Assembly (NCBI GenBank): GCA_046724665.1
Contig: JBKOWZ010000258.1
Coordinates: forward strand, 1-27,137
Direction of reading: 5' to 3'
DNA from: Actinocrinis sp046724665
Lineage (GTDB): Bacteria; Actinomycetota; Actinomycetes; Streptomycetales; Catenulisporaceae
Length of the DNA: 27,137 nucleotides
A program made the translations under genes and the position numbers. Shown one piece after another: positions 15,828 through 25,419 of this stretch. The notes below the pieces were generated by a model. The model had not been told where the DNA came from, made no database searches, and saw nothing but the letters and a program-made list of their open reading frames with translations. Each line of letters starts with the position of its first letter. Position 1 is the stretch's first letter.

Positions 15828-17966
15828 ATGAGCATCGGTCGCATCCCCATCGTCGACGTCCAGCCCCGGATCCTCGACGGCGCCCGCCCGGCAAAGGCGG
15901 TGCCCGGCGAGCGGTTCACGGTCTCCGCAACGGTATTCCGGGAAGGCCACGACGCGGTGGCCGCGAACGTGGTCCTGACCGGCCCCGACGGCGAACGCGG
16001 GCCGTGGACCCCGATGCGCGAGCTCGCCCCGGGCACCGACCGCTACGGCGCCGAGGTGGCCGCGGACCGCCGCGGCGAGTGGACCTTCCACGTCGAGGCC
16101 TGGTCCGACCCCGTCGCCACCTGGTTTCACGCCGCCCGGGTGAAGATCCCGGCCGGCATCGACGTCGAGCTCGTCTTCGAGGAGGGCGCGCGGCTGCTCG
16201 AACGCGCCGCGACGGTCGCTCCGGTCCTCGGTCCCGGGGCCCCGCGGGGCTCGGTCGCACACGGATCGCGTAACAAGAATGACACAGATGGAGCAGAGCG
16301 CCCGAGTCACATGCGCCCCACGAGCAACATGAGCGCCGCTGCCGCCTCCAGTGCGCCAACCGCCGTCGCCGTGAAGGAGCCGGACGCCGGGGAGCCGGCG
16401 GTCCAGGTGCTGCTGAACACCGCCGATCTGCTGCGCAACACCTCGGTCCCGGCCACCGGACGGCTCGCCGCCGCCGAGGACGCGCGAGTGCGCGAGGCGC
16501 TGGCCGCCCGGCCGGTGCGCGACCTGCTGACCGAGAGCGAGCGCTACCCGCTGCGCGTCGATCGGACGCGCGCGCTGTTCAGCTCCTGGTACGAGATGTT
16601 CCCCCGCTCCGAGGGCGCGCACGTCGATCCGACCGGGCAGACCCGGCCGATCTCCGGCACGCTGCGTACCGCCGCCGAACGTCTCCCGGGCATCGCGGCG
16701 ATGGGCTTCGACGTGGTCTACCTGCCGCCGATTCACCCGATCGGCATCGCGTACCGCAAGGGCCCGAACAACACGCCGAACGCCGGACCGTTCGACGTCG
16801 GCTCGCCCTGGGCGATCGGATCGACCGAGGGCGGGCACGAAGCCATCCACCCCGACCTGGGCACCTTCGCCGACTTCGACTACTTCGTCGAGCGCGCCGG
16901 CCGGCTCGGCATGGAGGTCGCGCTGGACTTCGCGCTTCAGTGCTCGCCCGACCACCCGTGGGTGGAGAAGCACCCGGACTGGTTCGCGCACCGCTCCGAC
17001 GGCTCCATCGCCTACGCGGAGAACCCGCCGAAGAAGTACCAGGACATCTATCCGCTGGACTTCGACGGCCCCGGGGTGCTGCCCGCCGTGCTCGAGGAGT
17101 GCGAGCGCGTGCTGCGGCTGTGGATGAGCCACGACGTGCGCATCTTCCGGGTGGACAACCCGCACACCAAGCCGGTGGAGTTCTGGGAGCGGCTGCTCGA
17201 CCGGATCCACGCGACCGACCCGGACGTGGTCTTCCTGGCCGAGGCCTTCACCCGCCCCGCGATGCTCCAGACCCTGGCGAAGATCGGGTTCCACCAGTCG
17301 TACACGTACTTCACCTGGCGCAACAGCAAACCGGAGTTGCAGGACTACCTGACCGAGCTGTCCGGCCCGACCGCGCCGTTCCTGCGCCCGAACCTGTTCG
17401 TCAACACCCCGGACATCCTGCACGAGTACCTTCAGACCTCGGGGCGCCCGGGCTTCAAGATCAGGGCGGTCCTCGCCGCCACGCTCAGCCCGTCCTGGGG
17501 CGTCTACGCCGGGTACGAGCTGTGCGAGGGCACCGCGGTGCGTCCGGGCAGCGAGGAGTATCTGAACTCGGAGAAGTACCAGCTGAGGCCGCGCGACTGG
17601 GTCTCGGCCGAGGCCGAGGGACGCTCGCTGGCGCCCTTCCTGGCGCGGCTGAACGAGCTGCGGCGCGAACATGTCGCGCTGCAAGAATTACGTAATCTCA
17701 AATTCCACTCCGCGGACAATGAAGCTGTGCTGTGCTACTCCAAGCGCACAGCCGGCGATCTGGTCCTGGTGGTCGTCAATCTCGATCCGCGCAACACGGT
17801 CGAGGCCACCGTCTCCCTGGACCCGTCCGCGCTCGGCCTCGGCTGGGACGAGGGCTTCTCCGTACGCGACGAGCTGACCGGGGAGACCTACCGCTGGGAC
17901 CGGGACAACTACGTACGGCTCGACCCGCACGCACAGCCAGCCCACGTGTTCACCAGGATCGGCTAG
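15828..17966 (+). CDS. glgE: GlgE, alpha-1,4-glucan:maltose-1-phosphate maltosyltransferase, with N-terminal-half insertion
   Basis: GlgE transfers maltosyl units from alpha-maltose-1-phosphate to growing alpha-1,4-glucan. The product has 712 residues against about 675 for Streptomyces coelicolor GlgE1. The catalytic residues are in RIFRVDNPHTKP (nucleophile D443), FLAEAFTRP (acid/base E472) and NTPDIL (D529). Each is exactly 49 above the S. coelicolor numbers as I remember them (394, 423, 480), so spacing inside the core is unchanged and the extra residues lie before it. Most of them fall at about residues 137-190, a Ser/Ala/Asn-rich low-complexity stretch (HGSRNKNDTDGAERPSH and onward) between the N-terminal beta domain and the helical insert. 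ATG 15828 opens MSIGRIPIVDVQPRI, the normal N-terminus. A TTA codon lies at 17688. treS follows after a hairpin. Confidence 0.95.
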   Translation: MSIGRIPIVDVQPRILDGARPAKAVPGERFTVSATVFREGHDAVAANVVLTGPDGERGPWTPMRELAPGTDRYGAEVAADRRGEWTFHVEAWSDPVATWFHAARVKIPAGIDVELVFEEGARLLERAATVAPVLGPGAPRGSVAHGSRNKNDTDGAERPSHMRPTSNMSAAAASSAPTAVAVKEPDAGEPAVQVLLNTADLLRNTSVPATGRLAAAEDARVREALAARPVRDLLTESERYPLRVDRTRALFSSWYEMFPRSEGAHVDPTGQTRPISGTLRTAAERLPGIAAMGFDVVYLPPIHPIGIAYRKGPNNTPNAGPFDVGSPWAIGSTEGGHEAIHPDLGTFADFDYFVERAGRLGMEVALDFALQCSPDHPWVEKHPDWFAHRSDGSIAYAENPPKKYQDIYPLDFDGPGVLPAVLEECERVLRLWMSHDVRIFRVDNPHTKPVEFWERLLDRIHATDPDVVFLAEAFTRPAMLQTLAKIGFHQSYTYFTWRNSKPELQDYLTELSGPTAPFLRPNLFVNTPDILHEYLQTSGRPGFKIRAVLAATLSPSWGVYAGYELCEGTAVRPGSEEYLNSEKYQLRPRDWVSAEAEGRSLAPFLARLNELRREHVALQELRNLKFHSADNEAVLCYSKRTAGDLVLVVVNLDPRNTVEATVSLDPSALGLGWDEGFSVRDELTGETYRWDRDNYVRLDPHAQPAHVFTRIG

Positions 17967-17989
17967 CCCCGATCCCGGAGGGAGCGGGG
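17967..17989 (+). terminator. Hairpin immediately after the glgE stop
   Basis: CCCCGATCCC (17967-17976) pairs with GGGAGCGGGG (17980-17989) over nine of ten positions with a 3-base loop, starting at the first base after TAG. There is no T-run and treS follows in the same direction, so it may attenuate or protect the glgE message rather than end transcription fully. Confidence 0.5.
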
Positions 17990-18088
17990 GCGCCGGCCCG
18001 CGGCGCGGTTCACGAGCGGGTCGGCAGCCGTGACAATCCACCCTCATCCGCGCACCACATGGTGCTCCCGGGCACAACAGGAGTGACC

Positions 18089-19816
<1,728 letters not shown>

Positions 19817-19843
19817 CACTGATGTGCGCAAAGTGATGGCCTG

Positions 19844-19882
19844 CGCGCCCGATACCACGCCGAAAGGCGGGTAGGAGGCGCG
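19844..19882 (+). other. Structured RNA element between treS and mak (GAAA tetraloop, embedded AGGAGG)
   Basis: An outer stem pairs CGCGCC (19844-19849) with GGCGCG (19877-19882). An internal loop follows. The inner stem pairs ACC (19854-19856) and CGCC (19858-19861), separated by a bulged A, with GGCG and GGT (19866-19872), closed by GAAA (19862-19865). A full AGGAGG (19873-19878) lies partly in the internal loop and partly in the outer stem, 4 bases before a TTG. The frame from that TTG runs out of phase through mak. A 15-codon ATG frame (19918-19965) also lies in this leader. It may control mak translation or mark RNA processing. Confidence 0.4.
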
Positions 19883-20024
19883 TTGCCGAAGTGCCGAGGG
19901 CCGGAGAATCCAGGAACATGGCTGCTGGTGGAACACGGGCCAGGCGGGGAAATCGGCTTCGGTGACGCAGTGCAGTACGACACAGCGCCGCTCGAACAGA
20001 GCCAGGCCGAAAGGATGACCGACG

Positions 20025-21506
20025 ATGACGTCGACGATCGACATGGCCCATCCAGCGCTGGACGGCCGCTTCGTCGAGCGGCTGTCCGGGCTGCTGGCCG
20101 GCTGGCTGCCGCAGCAGCGGTGGTTCGGCGGGAAGGGACGGCGGATCGACGCGGTCACGCTGGCGTCCTGCCTGCCCGCGGTCGGCGACGAGGGCGACGA
20201 TCCGCGGCTGTGGCACGTGCTGGCCGAGGTGACGTACGAGGACGGGCCGAAGAACGGCGAGCCGCCGCAGACCTACCAGGTCTTCGTGGGGGTGCGCCGC
20301 TCGCTGCCGCACCGGCTGCGGCACGCCGCGATCGGCGACCCGGACACCGCCGAGCCGGAGCTCGGCGGCTTCTGCTACGACGGGCTGCACGACGCGCAGC
20401 TGGCCGGGTGGCTGCTCGAGCGGATCGCCGCCCGCGAGGAGGTCGGCCCGCTGCGCTTCGACCGGCTGGCCGGCCAGATCCTGCGCACCGACCTGCGCGC
20501 GCTGGTGCTCACCGGCGAGCAGTCGAACTCCTCGCTGGTCTTCGGCGACCAGTACATCGCCAAGGTCTTCCGCCGCCCCGCGCCGGGGCGCAACCCGGAG
20601 CTGGAACTCGGCCTCGCGCTCGCCGTGGCCGAGTCCCCGCACATAGCGCCGCCGATCGGCTGGGCCGAGTTCGTCCCCCCGAGCGAGCCGGAGACGGAGC
20701 CGACGACGCTGCTCACGCTCCAGCCGTTCCTGCCCAGCGCCACCGACGGCTGGGCGCTCGCGCTGACCAGCGTGCGCGACCTGTTCCAGGCCGAGCCCGA
20801 CCTCTCGGCGGCGCGCGCCGGCGCCGACTTCGCGCCCGAGGCGCACCGGCTCGGCATGGCCACCGCGCGCGTCCACCGCGCGCTGGCCTCCACCCTGCCG
20901 ACCAGCTGGCTCGAGCCGGAGGAGACCGGCCGCTTGGCCGAGGGCATGCGGCGCCAGCTCGAGGCGACGGTGCGCCATGTGCCGCAGCTGCGCAGGTACG
21001 CGCCGGGGCTCGGCGAGGCGATAGACCGGCTCGCGGCGCTCGGCGGCCCGCTGCCGGTGCAGCGCGTGCACGGCGACTACCACCTCGGCCAGGCGATGCG
21101 GACGGTCACCGGCTGGATCCTGCTCGACTTCGAGGGCGAGCCGACCCGCTCGCTCGACGAGCGGCGCGCCCCGGCCAGTCCGCTCAAGGACATCGCCGGC
21201 ATGCTGCGCTCCTTCGACTACGCGGCGCACCACCTGCTGGCCACCCTCGCGCCGCTGTCCGCCGACCCGCCCGGCGCGACCGAGCTGATGACCGTGCGCG
21301 CGGCCGAGTGGGCGGCGCGCAACCGCGACGCGTTCTGCCGCGGCTACGCGGAGGTGCTCGGCTACGACCCGCGCGCGGAGGCCGTGGTGCTCCGCGCGTT
21401 CGAGATCGACAAGGCCGTGTACGAGGTCGGATACGAGGCGGCGAACCGGCCGTCCTGGCTGCCGATCCCGCTGAACGCCTGCGCGCGCCTGTCCACGAAG
21501 ATCTGA
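20025..21506 (+). CDS. mak: Maltokinase (Mak/Pep2)
   Basis: This kinase phosphorylates maltose with ATP to maltose-1-phosphate, the GlgE donor. The 493-residue product has the N-terminal cap motif LPQQRWFGGKGR (about residues 28-39), the nucleotide-side EQSNSSLVF (usually EQSNTS) and the aminoglycoside-phosphotransferase-like catalytic loop VHGDYHLGQ with D351. LLDFEGEP follows with D368, a magnesium ligand position. The C-terminal ending AANRPSWLPIPL is typical. ATG 20025 is preceded by GAAAGG at 10 bases; a TGA at 20016 closes the frame upstream, so the start can only be here or at the internal ATG 20043. In Streptomyces the branching enzyme glgB commonly accompanies this gene; here polysaccharide genes follow instead. 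Confidence 0.94.
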   Translation: MTSTIDMAHPALDGRFVERLSGLLAGWLPQQRWFGGKGRRIDAVTLASCLPAVGDEGDDPRLWHVLAEVTYEDGPKNGEPPQTYQVFVGVRRSLPHRLRHAAIGDPDTAEPELGGFCYDGLHDAQLAGWLLERIAAREEVGPLRFDRLAGQILRTDLRALVLTGEQSNSSLVFGDQYIAKVFRRPAPGRNPELELGLALAVAESPHIAPPIGWAEFVPPSEPETEPTTLLTLQPFLPSATDGWALALTSVRDLFQAEPDLSAARAGADFAPEAHRLGMATARVHRALASTLPTSWLEPEETGRLAEGMRRQLEATVRHVPQLRRYAPGLGEAIDRLAALGGPLPVQRVHGDYHLGQAMRTVTGWILLDFEGEPTRSLDERRAPASPLKDIAGMLRSFDYAAHHLLATLAPLSADPPGATELMTVRAAEWAARNRDAFCRGYAEVLGYDPRAEAVVLRAFEIDKAVYEVGYEAANRPSWLPIPLNACARLSTKI

Positions 21507-21626
21507 CACCGGCACGGGGCGACCGGCACGCTCGGGATCGGGCTGCCGGATGGCCCATTTGCATGAAATCCATACCTTCGGATGAATTGCACCTTGCTGC
21601 GCTGACGTGTGAGTGAGCCGTCGCTT

Positions 21627-21637
21627 ACGGTGACCGT
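21627..21637 (+). promoter_or_regulatory. Palindrome upstream of the deacetylase-like gene
   Basis: ACGGT-G-ACCGT is a perfect 11-base palindrome 62 bases upstream of the TTG start, within the 193-base gap behind mak. The gap also contains an AT-richer patch (21557-21596) with TTGCAT that may be promoter DNA, but no good -10 partner was found. A weak GGGC/GCCC hairpin lies near 21540-21556. Confidence 0.3.
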
Positions 21638-21699
21638 CGGGTGGGGCCGGCCTCCATCAGACAATCGATCTCAACACACGACTACGCAGGGGGGACTCC

Positions 21700-23826
21700 T
21701 TGCTTCGCCATGCCCGCAAACCGACCGGTCACCAGTCACCGGGCCGCTCACGCGGCCGTGCTCGGCCGTTCGTCGGGCTCTCGGCCGCGACGCTGTGCGC
21801 GGCCGCGCTCGTCCCGCTGCAAACGACCGCCTCCCACGCGGCCGCGTCGCGCGCGCCCTCCTTCCCGCCCGGGGACCGGATCGACCTGCGGGTGCTTGTC
21901 GTCACCGACGGAAACGCGCCGGTCGAGGCGATCCGCGCCGAGCTGGCCACCGAGGGCGTGCCGTACACGCTGATCGACCTGAACAATCCGAGCCGCCAGC
22001 AGCTGACCGCCGCGTTCCTGGCGGGCACCGCCGGAGGCGTCCCAGACGCGCACTTCGAAGCAGTGGTCCTGCCGAACAACGCGCCCCCGCAGCTGTCGAG
22101 CGCCGAGGTCTCCGCGCTCAACACGTATGAAGCCAAGTATTCGGTCCGGCAGGTTGACGCGTACCTCTACCCGACGCCGGCCGTCGGCATGAACTACCCC
22201 GCCTTCGCCGGCCCCCTCGACGGGATGAGCGCGACCGTTACCGCGAGCGGGATGGCGAACGCGTTCCCGTACCTGACCGGCGGCGTGCCGTTCGAGGACA
22301 TCAACTCGAGCCTCGCGGAGTCCTACGGCTACTTGAGTACGCCGAACCCGCCGGCCGGCGCCACCTTCGACCCGCTGGTGACCATGACCGTTCCGGGCAC
22401 CTCGACGCAGGGCGTGCTGTCCGGCGTCTACACCGCGAGCGGTCGCAGCGAGTTGGTCAACACCTTCGCCTACAACGCCAACCAGGCGCAGTTCCGTGCG
22501 CTCGCGCACGGCTTCATCACCTGGGCGACGCAGGGCGTGCACTTCGGCTACAACCGCGCCTACTTCACCGTGCACGTGGACGACATCTTCCTTCCGGACG
22601 AGGAGTGGTCCCCGATCAGCCACTGCACGCCCGGTGACACCGTCTGCCCGCCCGGCACGCCGCCCACCACGCCGAGCCGGATGACGCCGGACGACGTGGC
22701 GTACGAGGTCGGCTGGGAGAACGCGAACAACTTCAAGCTGGCCATGCTCTTCAACGGCGCGGGCTCGGACGACCAGGTCGCCGCGACCGGCTCGGACCCG
22801 CTGCTGACCGCGTGGCAGTCGAACAAGAGCAACGTCCTGGAGTGGGTGAACCACACCTACTCGCACGAGTTCCTCGGCTGCCGGCAGGATCTGACGGTCG
22901 TTCCGTGGTCCTGTATGCGCGACGCCGACGGGACCGTCACCTGGGTCCCGAAGTCGGACATCACCTCCGAGATCGCCGAGAACGTCAGCTGGGCCCGCGG
23001 CAAGGGCTTCGCGATCAACGCGGCCGAGCTGGTGACCGGCGAGCACTCCGGCCTGGCGACGCTGCCGCAGCAGCCGGCCGACAACCCGAACCTCGGCTCG
23101 GCGCTGTCCGGGCAGCACGTCGCGTGGACCGGCTCGGACGCGTCCCGCGAGCCGGGCCAGCGCGCGGTCGGCGGTTCGACGCTGACCGTGCCGCGGCACC
23201 CGATGAACGTGTACTACAACGCCGCGACGGTCGCGGACGAGGTGGACGAGTACAACTGGATCTACACCTCGGCCGCGGACGGCGGCTCCGGAATCTGCGA
23301 GAACAACCCGACGTCGACCTGTATCAGCCCGCTGGACCCGAGCACCGGGTACGCCGGCTACATCGTGCCGACCGAGGCGCGGATCGCGCTGAGCCACATC
23401 ACCGCGAACGACCCGCGGCCGACGTACGTGCACCAGTCGAACCTGACGCAGGACCGGATCCTCTACCCGGCGCTGAACGCGATCCTCGGCCGGTACCGCG
23501 CCGAGTTCGCCGCGAACGCGCCGCTGGTCTCGCAGACGATCGTCGCCGAGGGCCAGACGCTCCAGCAGCAGGCCGCGTGGTCCGCGGTCGTCGCCGCGGG
23601 CCGCGTCTCGGGCTACATCAAGGGCGGGAAGATCACCGTCTCGGCGCCGGGCGGGCTGTTCGTGCCGGTGACCGCGCCGAACGGGACGAAGAACCCCGGC
23701 GTGCTCGGCGGCTCGCTCGGCGCGACCGCGTACGGCGAGTCGTACGCGAACGAGCTGTCCTCGTACAAGCAATCCCCGACCGGCGGCTTCAGTCTCCTGC
23801 TGCCCGGCTTCTCCGGGCTGCTGTAA
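21700..23826 (+). CDS. Secreted polysaccharide-deacetylase-like protein (Agd3/CE18- or PelA-deacetylase-like)
   Basis: The 708-residue exported protein starts at TTG 21700 behind AGGGGGGA (21688-21695). A signal peptide has a long basic n-region, the hydrophobic core FVGLSAATLCAAALVPL and a likely cut near ASHAA (about residue 50). Residues about 60-290 begin with a Rossmann-like beta-alpha unit (LRVLVVTDGNAPVEAIRAEL). The catalytic part has FTVHVDDIFLPDEEW (H292, D294, D295) and NHTYSHEF (H385 and H389, an HxxxH metal pair), the usual metal-dependent carbohydrate-deacetylase logic. ELVTGEHSGL and YVHQSNLT follow. A Gly/Ala-rich C-terminal region (about 600-708) may be a beta domain. From memory the motif layout best fits Agd3-type (CE18) galactosaminogalactan deacetylase. 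It likely trims N-acetyl groups from an extracellular polymer made by the next genes. Confidence 0.72.
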   Translation: MLRHARKPTGHQSPGRSRGRARPFVGLSAATLCAAALVPLQTTASHAAASRAPSFPPGDRIDLRVLVVTDGNAPVEAIRAELATEGVPYTLIDLNNPSRQQLTAAFLAGTAGGVPDAHFEAVVLPNNAPPQLSSAEVSALNTYEAKYSVRQVDAYLYPTPAVGMNYPAFAGPLDGMSATVTASGMANAFPYLTGGVPFEDINSSLAESYGYLSTPNPPAGATFDPLVTMTVPGTSTQGVLSGVYTASGRSELVNTFAYNANQAQFRALAHGFITWATQGVHFGYNRAYFTVHVDDIFLPDEEWSPISHCTPGDTVCPPGTPPTTPSRMTPDDVAYEVGWENANNFKLAMLFNGAGSDDQVAATGSDPLLTAWQSNKSNVLEWVNHTYSHEFLGCRQDLTVVPWSCMRDADGTVTWVPKSDITSEIAENVSWARGKGFAINAAELVTGEHSGLATLPQQPADNPNLGSALSGQHVAWTGSDASREPGQRAVGGSTLTVPRHPMNVYYNAATVADEVDEYNWIYTSAADGGSGICENNPTSTCISPLDPSTGYAGYIVPTEARIALSHITANDPRPTYVHQSNLTQDRILYPALNAILGRYRAEFAANAPLVSQTIVAEGQTLQQQAAWSAVVAAGRVSGYIKGGKITVSAPGGLFVPVTAPNGTKNPGVLGGSLGATAYGESYANELSSYKQSPTGGFSLLLPGFSGLL

Positions 23827-23847
23827 CGCACGTGCCACGTGCACGCC

Positions 23848-23890
23848 CGAGTGCTCGGAGGCGTTACCCCATCGCGCCTCCGAGCACTCG
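23848..23890 (+). terminator. Perfect 16-bp hairpin between the deacetylase-like gene and pelF-like gene
   Basis: CGAGTGCTCGGAGGCG (23848-23863) and its exact complement (23875-23890) enclose an 11-base loop. It starts 21 bases after the stop and ends 50 bases before the next ATG. Two CACGTG hexamers one base apart (23829-23834, 23836-23841) lie just ahead of it. It probably terminates or attenuates, so the pelF-like operon may have its own level of expression. Confidence 0.8.
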
Positions 23891-23940
23891 TCGCTCACCC
23901 ACAACGCACGCACGGCCATCGTCCAGGGGGACCGAACCAT

Positions 23941-25419
23941 ATGGAGATCCTGCTCGTCGCCGAGGGCACGTACCCCCACGTCCGCGGCGGCGTCTCGGTC
24001 TGGTGCGACCAGATGATCAGAGGCCTGCACCGCCATCGCTTCCACGTCCTCGCGTTGACCGCCACCGGCCGCGAGCCTGCGGTGTACGAAAAGCCGCGGA
24101 ACGTGGCCTCGATCCGCTCGCTGCCGCTGTGGACCGCACGGCGCCCGACCTCGCGCAGCCGGTTCGCCGGGCGCCCCGACCCCGCCGCGGCCATCGCCCT
24201 GCTCGACGCGACGCTCAGCCACGGCGCACACGCGGCCGAGCAGTTCGAGTCGGCGCTGTTCGAGCTCTTCTTCCAAGCGCGCCGACTCACGGATCTCGGC
24301 GAGGTGTTACGCACCGACACCGTCGCTAAGGCGCTCGCCGGATTCTGGTACCGCTTCCACGACGGGCACGGACCCGAGTTGCGTCTCGCCGATGCGATGG
24401 CCGCGCTCGACCTGATAGAGCACGCCTTGCGTCCCCTGTCCTATCAGCCGCCGGAGACCGACGTTACGCACACCGTCTCCAACGGCCTGGCGGCGCTCGT
24501 CGGCTTGACCGCGAAGTGGATACACGGCACGCCGCTGATCATCGCCGAGCACGGCGTATACCTGCGCGAGCGCTACCTCGCGCTGCGCAGCGAACGGCTG
24601 GGCTGGCCGGTCAAGTCGATCACCGCAGCCTTCACCCGGCGGCTGTGCGAGACCGGGTACCGCAACGCGGACCTGATCACGCCGTGCAACGAGTACAACC
24701 AGCGCTGGGAGAAGCGCCTCGGCGCGGACCCGGCGAAGCTGCGCACGGTATACAACGGCGTCGATCCGACCCGGTTCCCGCAGGCCGAGGGCGAACCCGA
24801 CGAGCCGACGCTGGTGTTCGTCGGCCGGATCGATCCGCTCAAGGACCTCCACACGCTGCTGCGTGCGTTCGCCCTGGTACTCGAGGAACTGCCGACTGCG
24901 CGGCTGCGTATCTTCGGCGGCGCCCCGGCCGGCGGCGAGTGGTACCTCGAGCAGTGCGTGGCGCTGGTCGAGCAGCTCGGGATCGGTGCCTCGGTCACCT
25001 TCGAGGGCCCGACCCAGGCGACCGCCGAGGCGTACGCCGCCGGGCACGTCGTCGTGCTGTCCTCGATCTCGGAGGGGCTGCCGTTCACCGTGATCGAGGC
25101 GATGGCCTGCGGCCGACCGAACGTGGGCACGGAGGTCGGCGGGGTCGGCGAGGCGATCGGCGACACCGGCGTGGTGGTCCCGCCCCGGCGCCCGCCGGAG
25201 TTCGCACAGGCCTGTGTCGCGCTGCTCACCGACCACGAGCGGCGACGCGAGCTCGGCAAAGCCGCCCGTGAGCGCGCCCTGGAGCTGTTCACCATCGCTC
25301 GCGCCGTGGACACCTTCAACGAGATCTACCGCACTGTCTCCGTCACCAACACAAACACCATCCCTGACCCCGACACTGCCACTACACCCACCACAACCCC
25401 GGTCGGCTTAGCTGCATGA
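23941..25419 (+). CDS. pelF: PelF-family glycosyltransferase (GT4)
   Basis: PelF proteins are cytosolic GT-B transferases thought to polymerise UDP-linked hexosamines (GalNAc/GlcNAc in Pel). The 492-residue product opens with the PelF hallmark ILLVAEGTYPHVRGGVSVW. Further family features are LIIAEHGVYLRERYLALR (about residue 200), ADLITPCNEYNQRWEKRLGA, VYNGVDPTRF, LVFVGRIDPLKDLHTLLRAF and the donor-binding SSISEGLPFTVIEAMACGRP. ATG 23941 lies 9 bases after AGGGGGA. A Thr/Asn/Pro-rich tail of about 28 residues (TVSVTNTNTIPDPDTATTP and onward) follows the fold and is unusual. Two TTA codons are present (24307, 25408). Its stop overlaps the next start as ATGA, so translation is coupled. The exact sugar is not known from sequence. 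Confidence 0.88.
   Translation: MEILLVAEGTYPHVRGGVSVWCDQMIRGLHRHRFHVLALTATGREPAVYEKPRNVASIRSLPLWTARRPTSRSRFAGRPDPAAAIALLDATLSHGAHAAEQFESALFELFFQARRLTDLGEVLRTDTVAKALAGFWYRFHDGHGPELRLADAMAALDLIEHALRPLSYQPPETDVTHTVSNGLAALVGLTAKWIHGTPLIIAEHGVYLRERYLALRSERLGWPVKSITAAFTRRLCETGYRNADLITPCNEYNQRWEKRLGADPAKLRTVYNGVDPTRFPQAEGEPDEPTLVFVGRIDPLKDLHTLLRAFALVLEELPTARLRIFGGAPAGGEWYLEQCVALVEQLGIGASVTFEGPTQATAEAYAAGHVVVLSSISEGLPFTVIEAMACGRPNVGTEVGGVGEAIGDTGVVVPPRRPPEFAQACVALLTDHERRRELGKAARERALELFTIARAVDTFNEIYRTVSVTNTNTIPDPDTATTPTTTPVGLAA

Noticed and set aside
19883..21616. TTG frame behind AGGAGG running through mak
   Set aside because: It is out of phase with maltokinase, which has all kinase motifs, and the frame product is low-complexity. 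Only the leader part may matter.
21507..21699. Riboswitch ahead of the deacetylase-like gene
   Set aside because: The region has a palindrome and a weak hairpin but no recognisable cyclic-di-GMP or cyclic-di-AMP riboswitch core.
23848..23890. Possible transposon end or attachment site
   Set aside because: The inverted repeat is a compact hairpin with an 11-base loop between two genes. No transposase, target duplication or tRNA is nearby.
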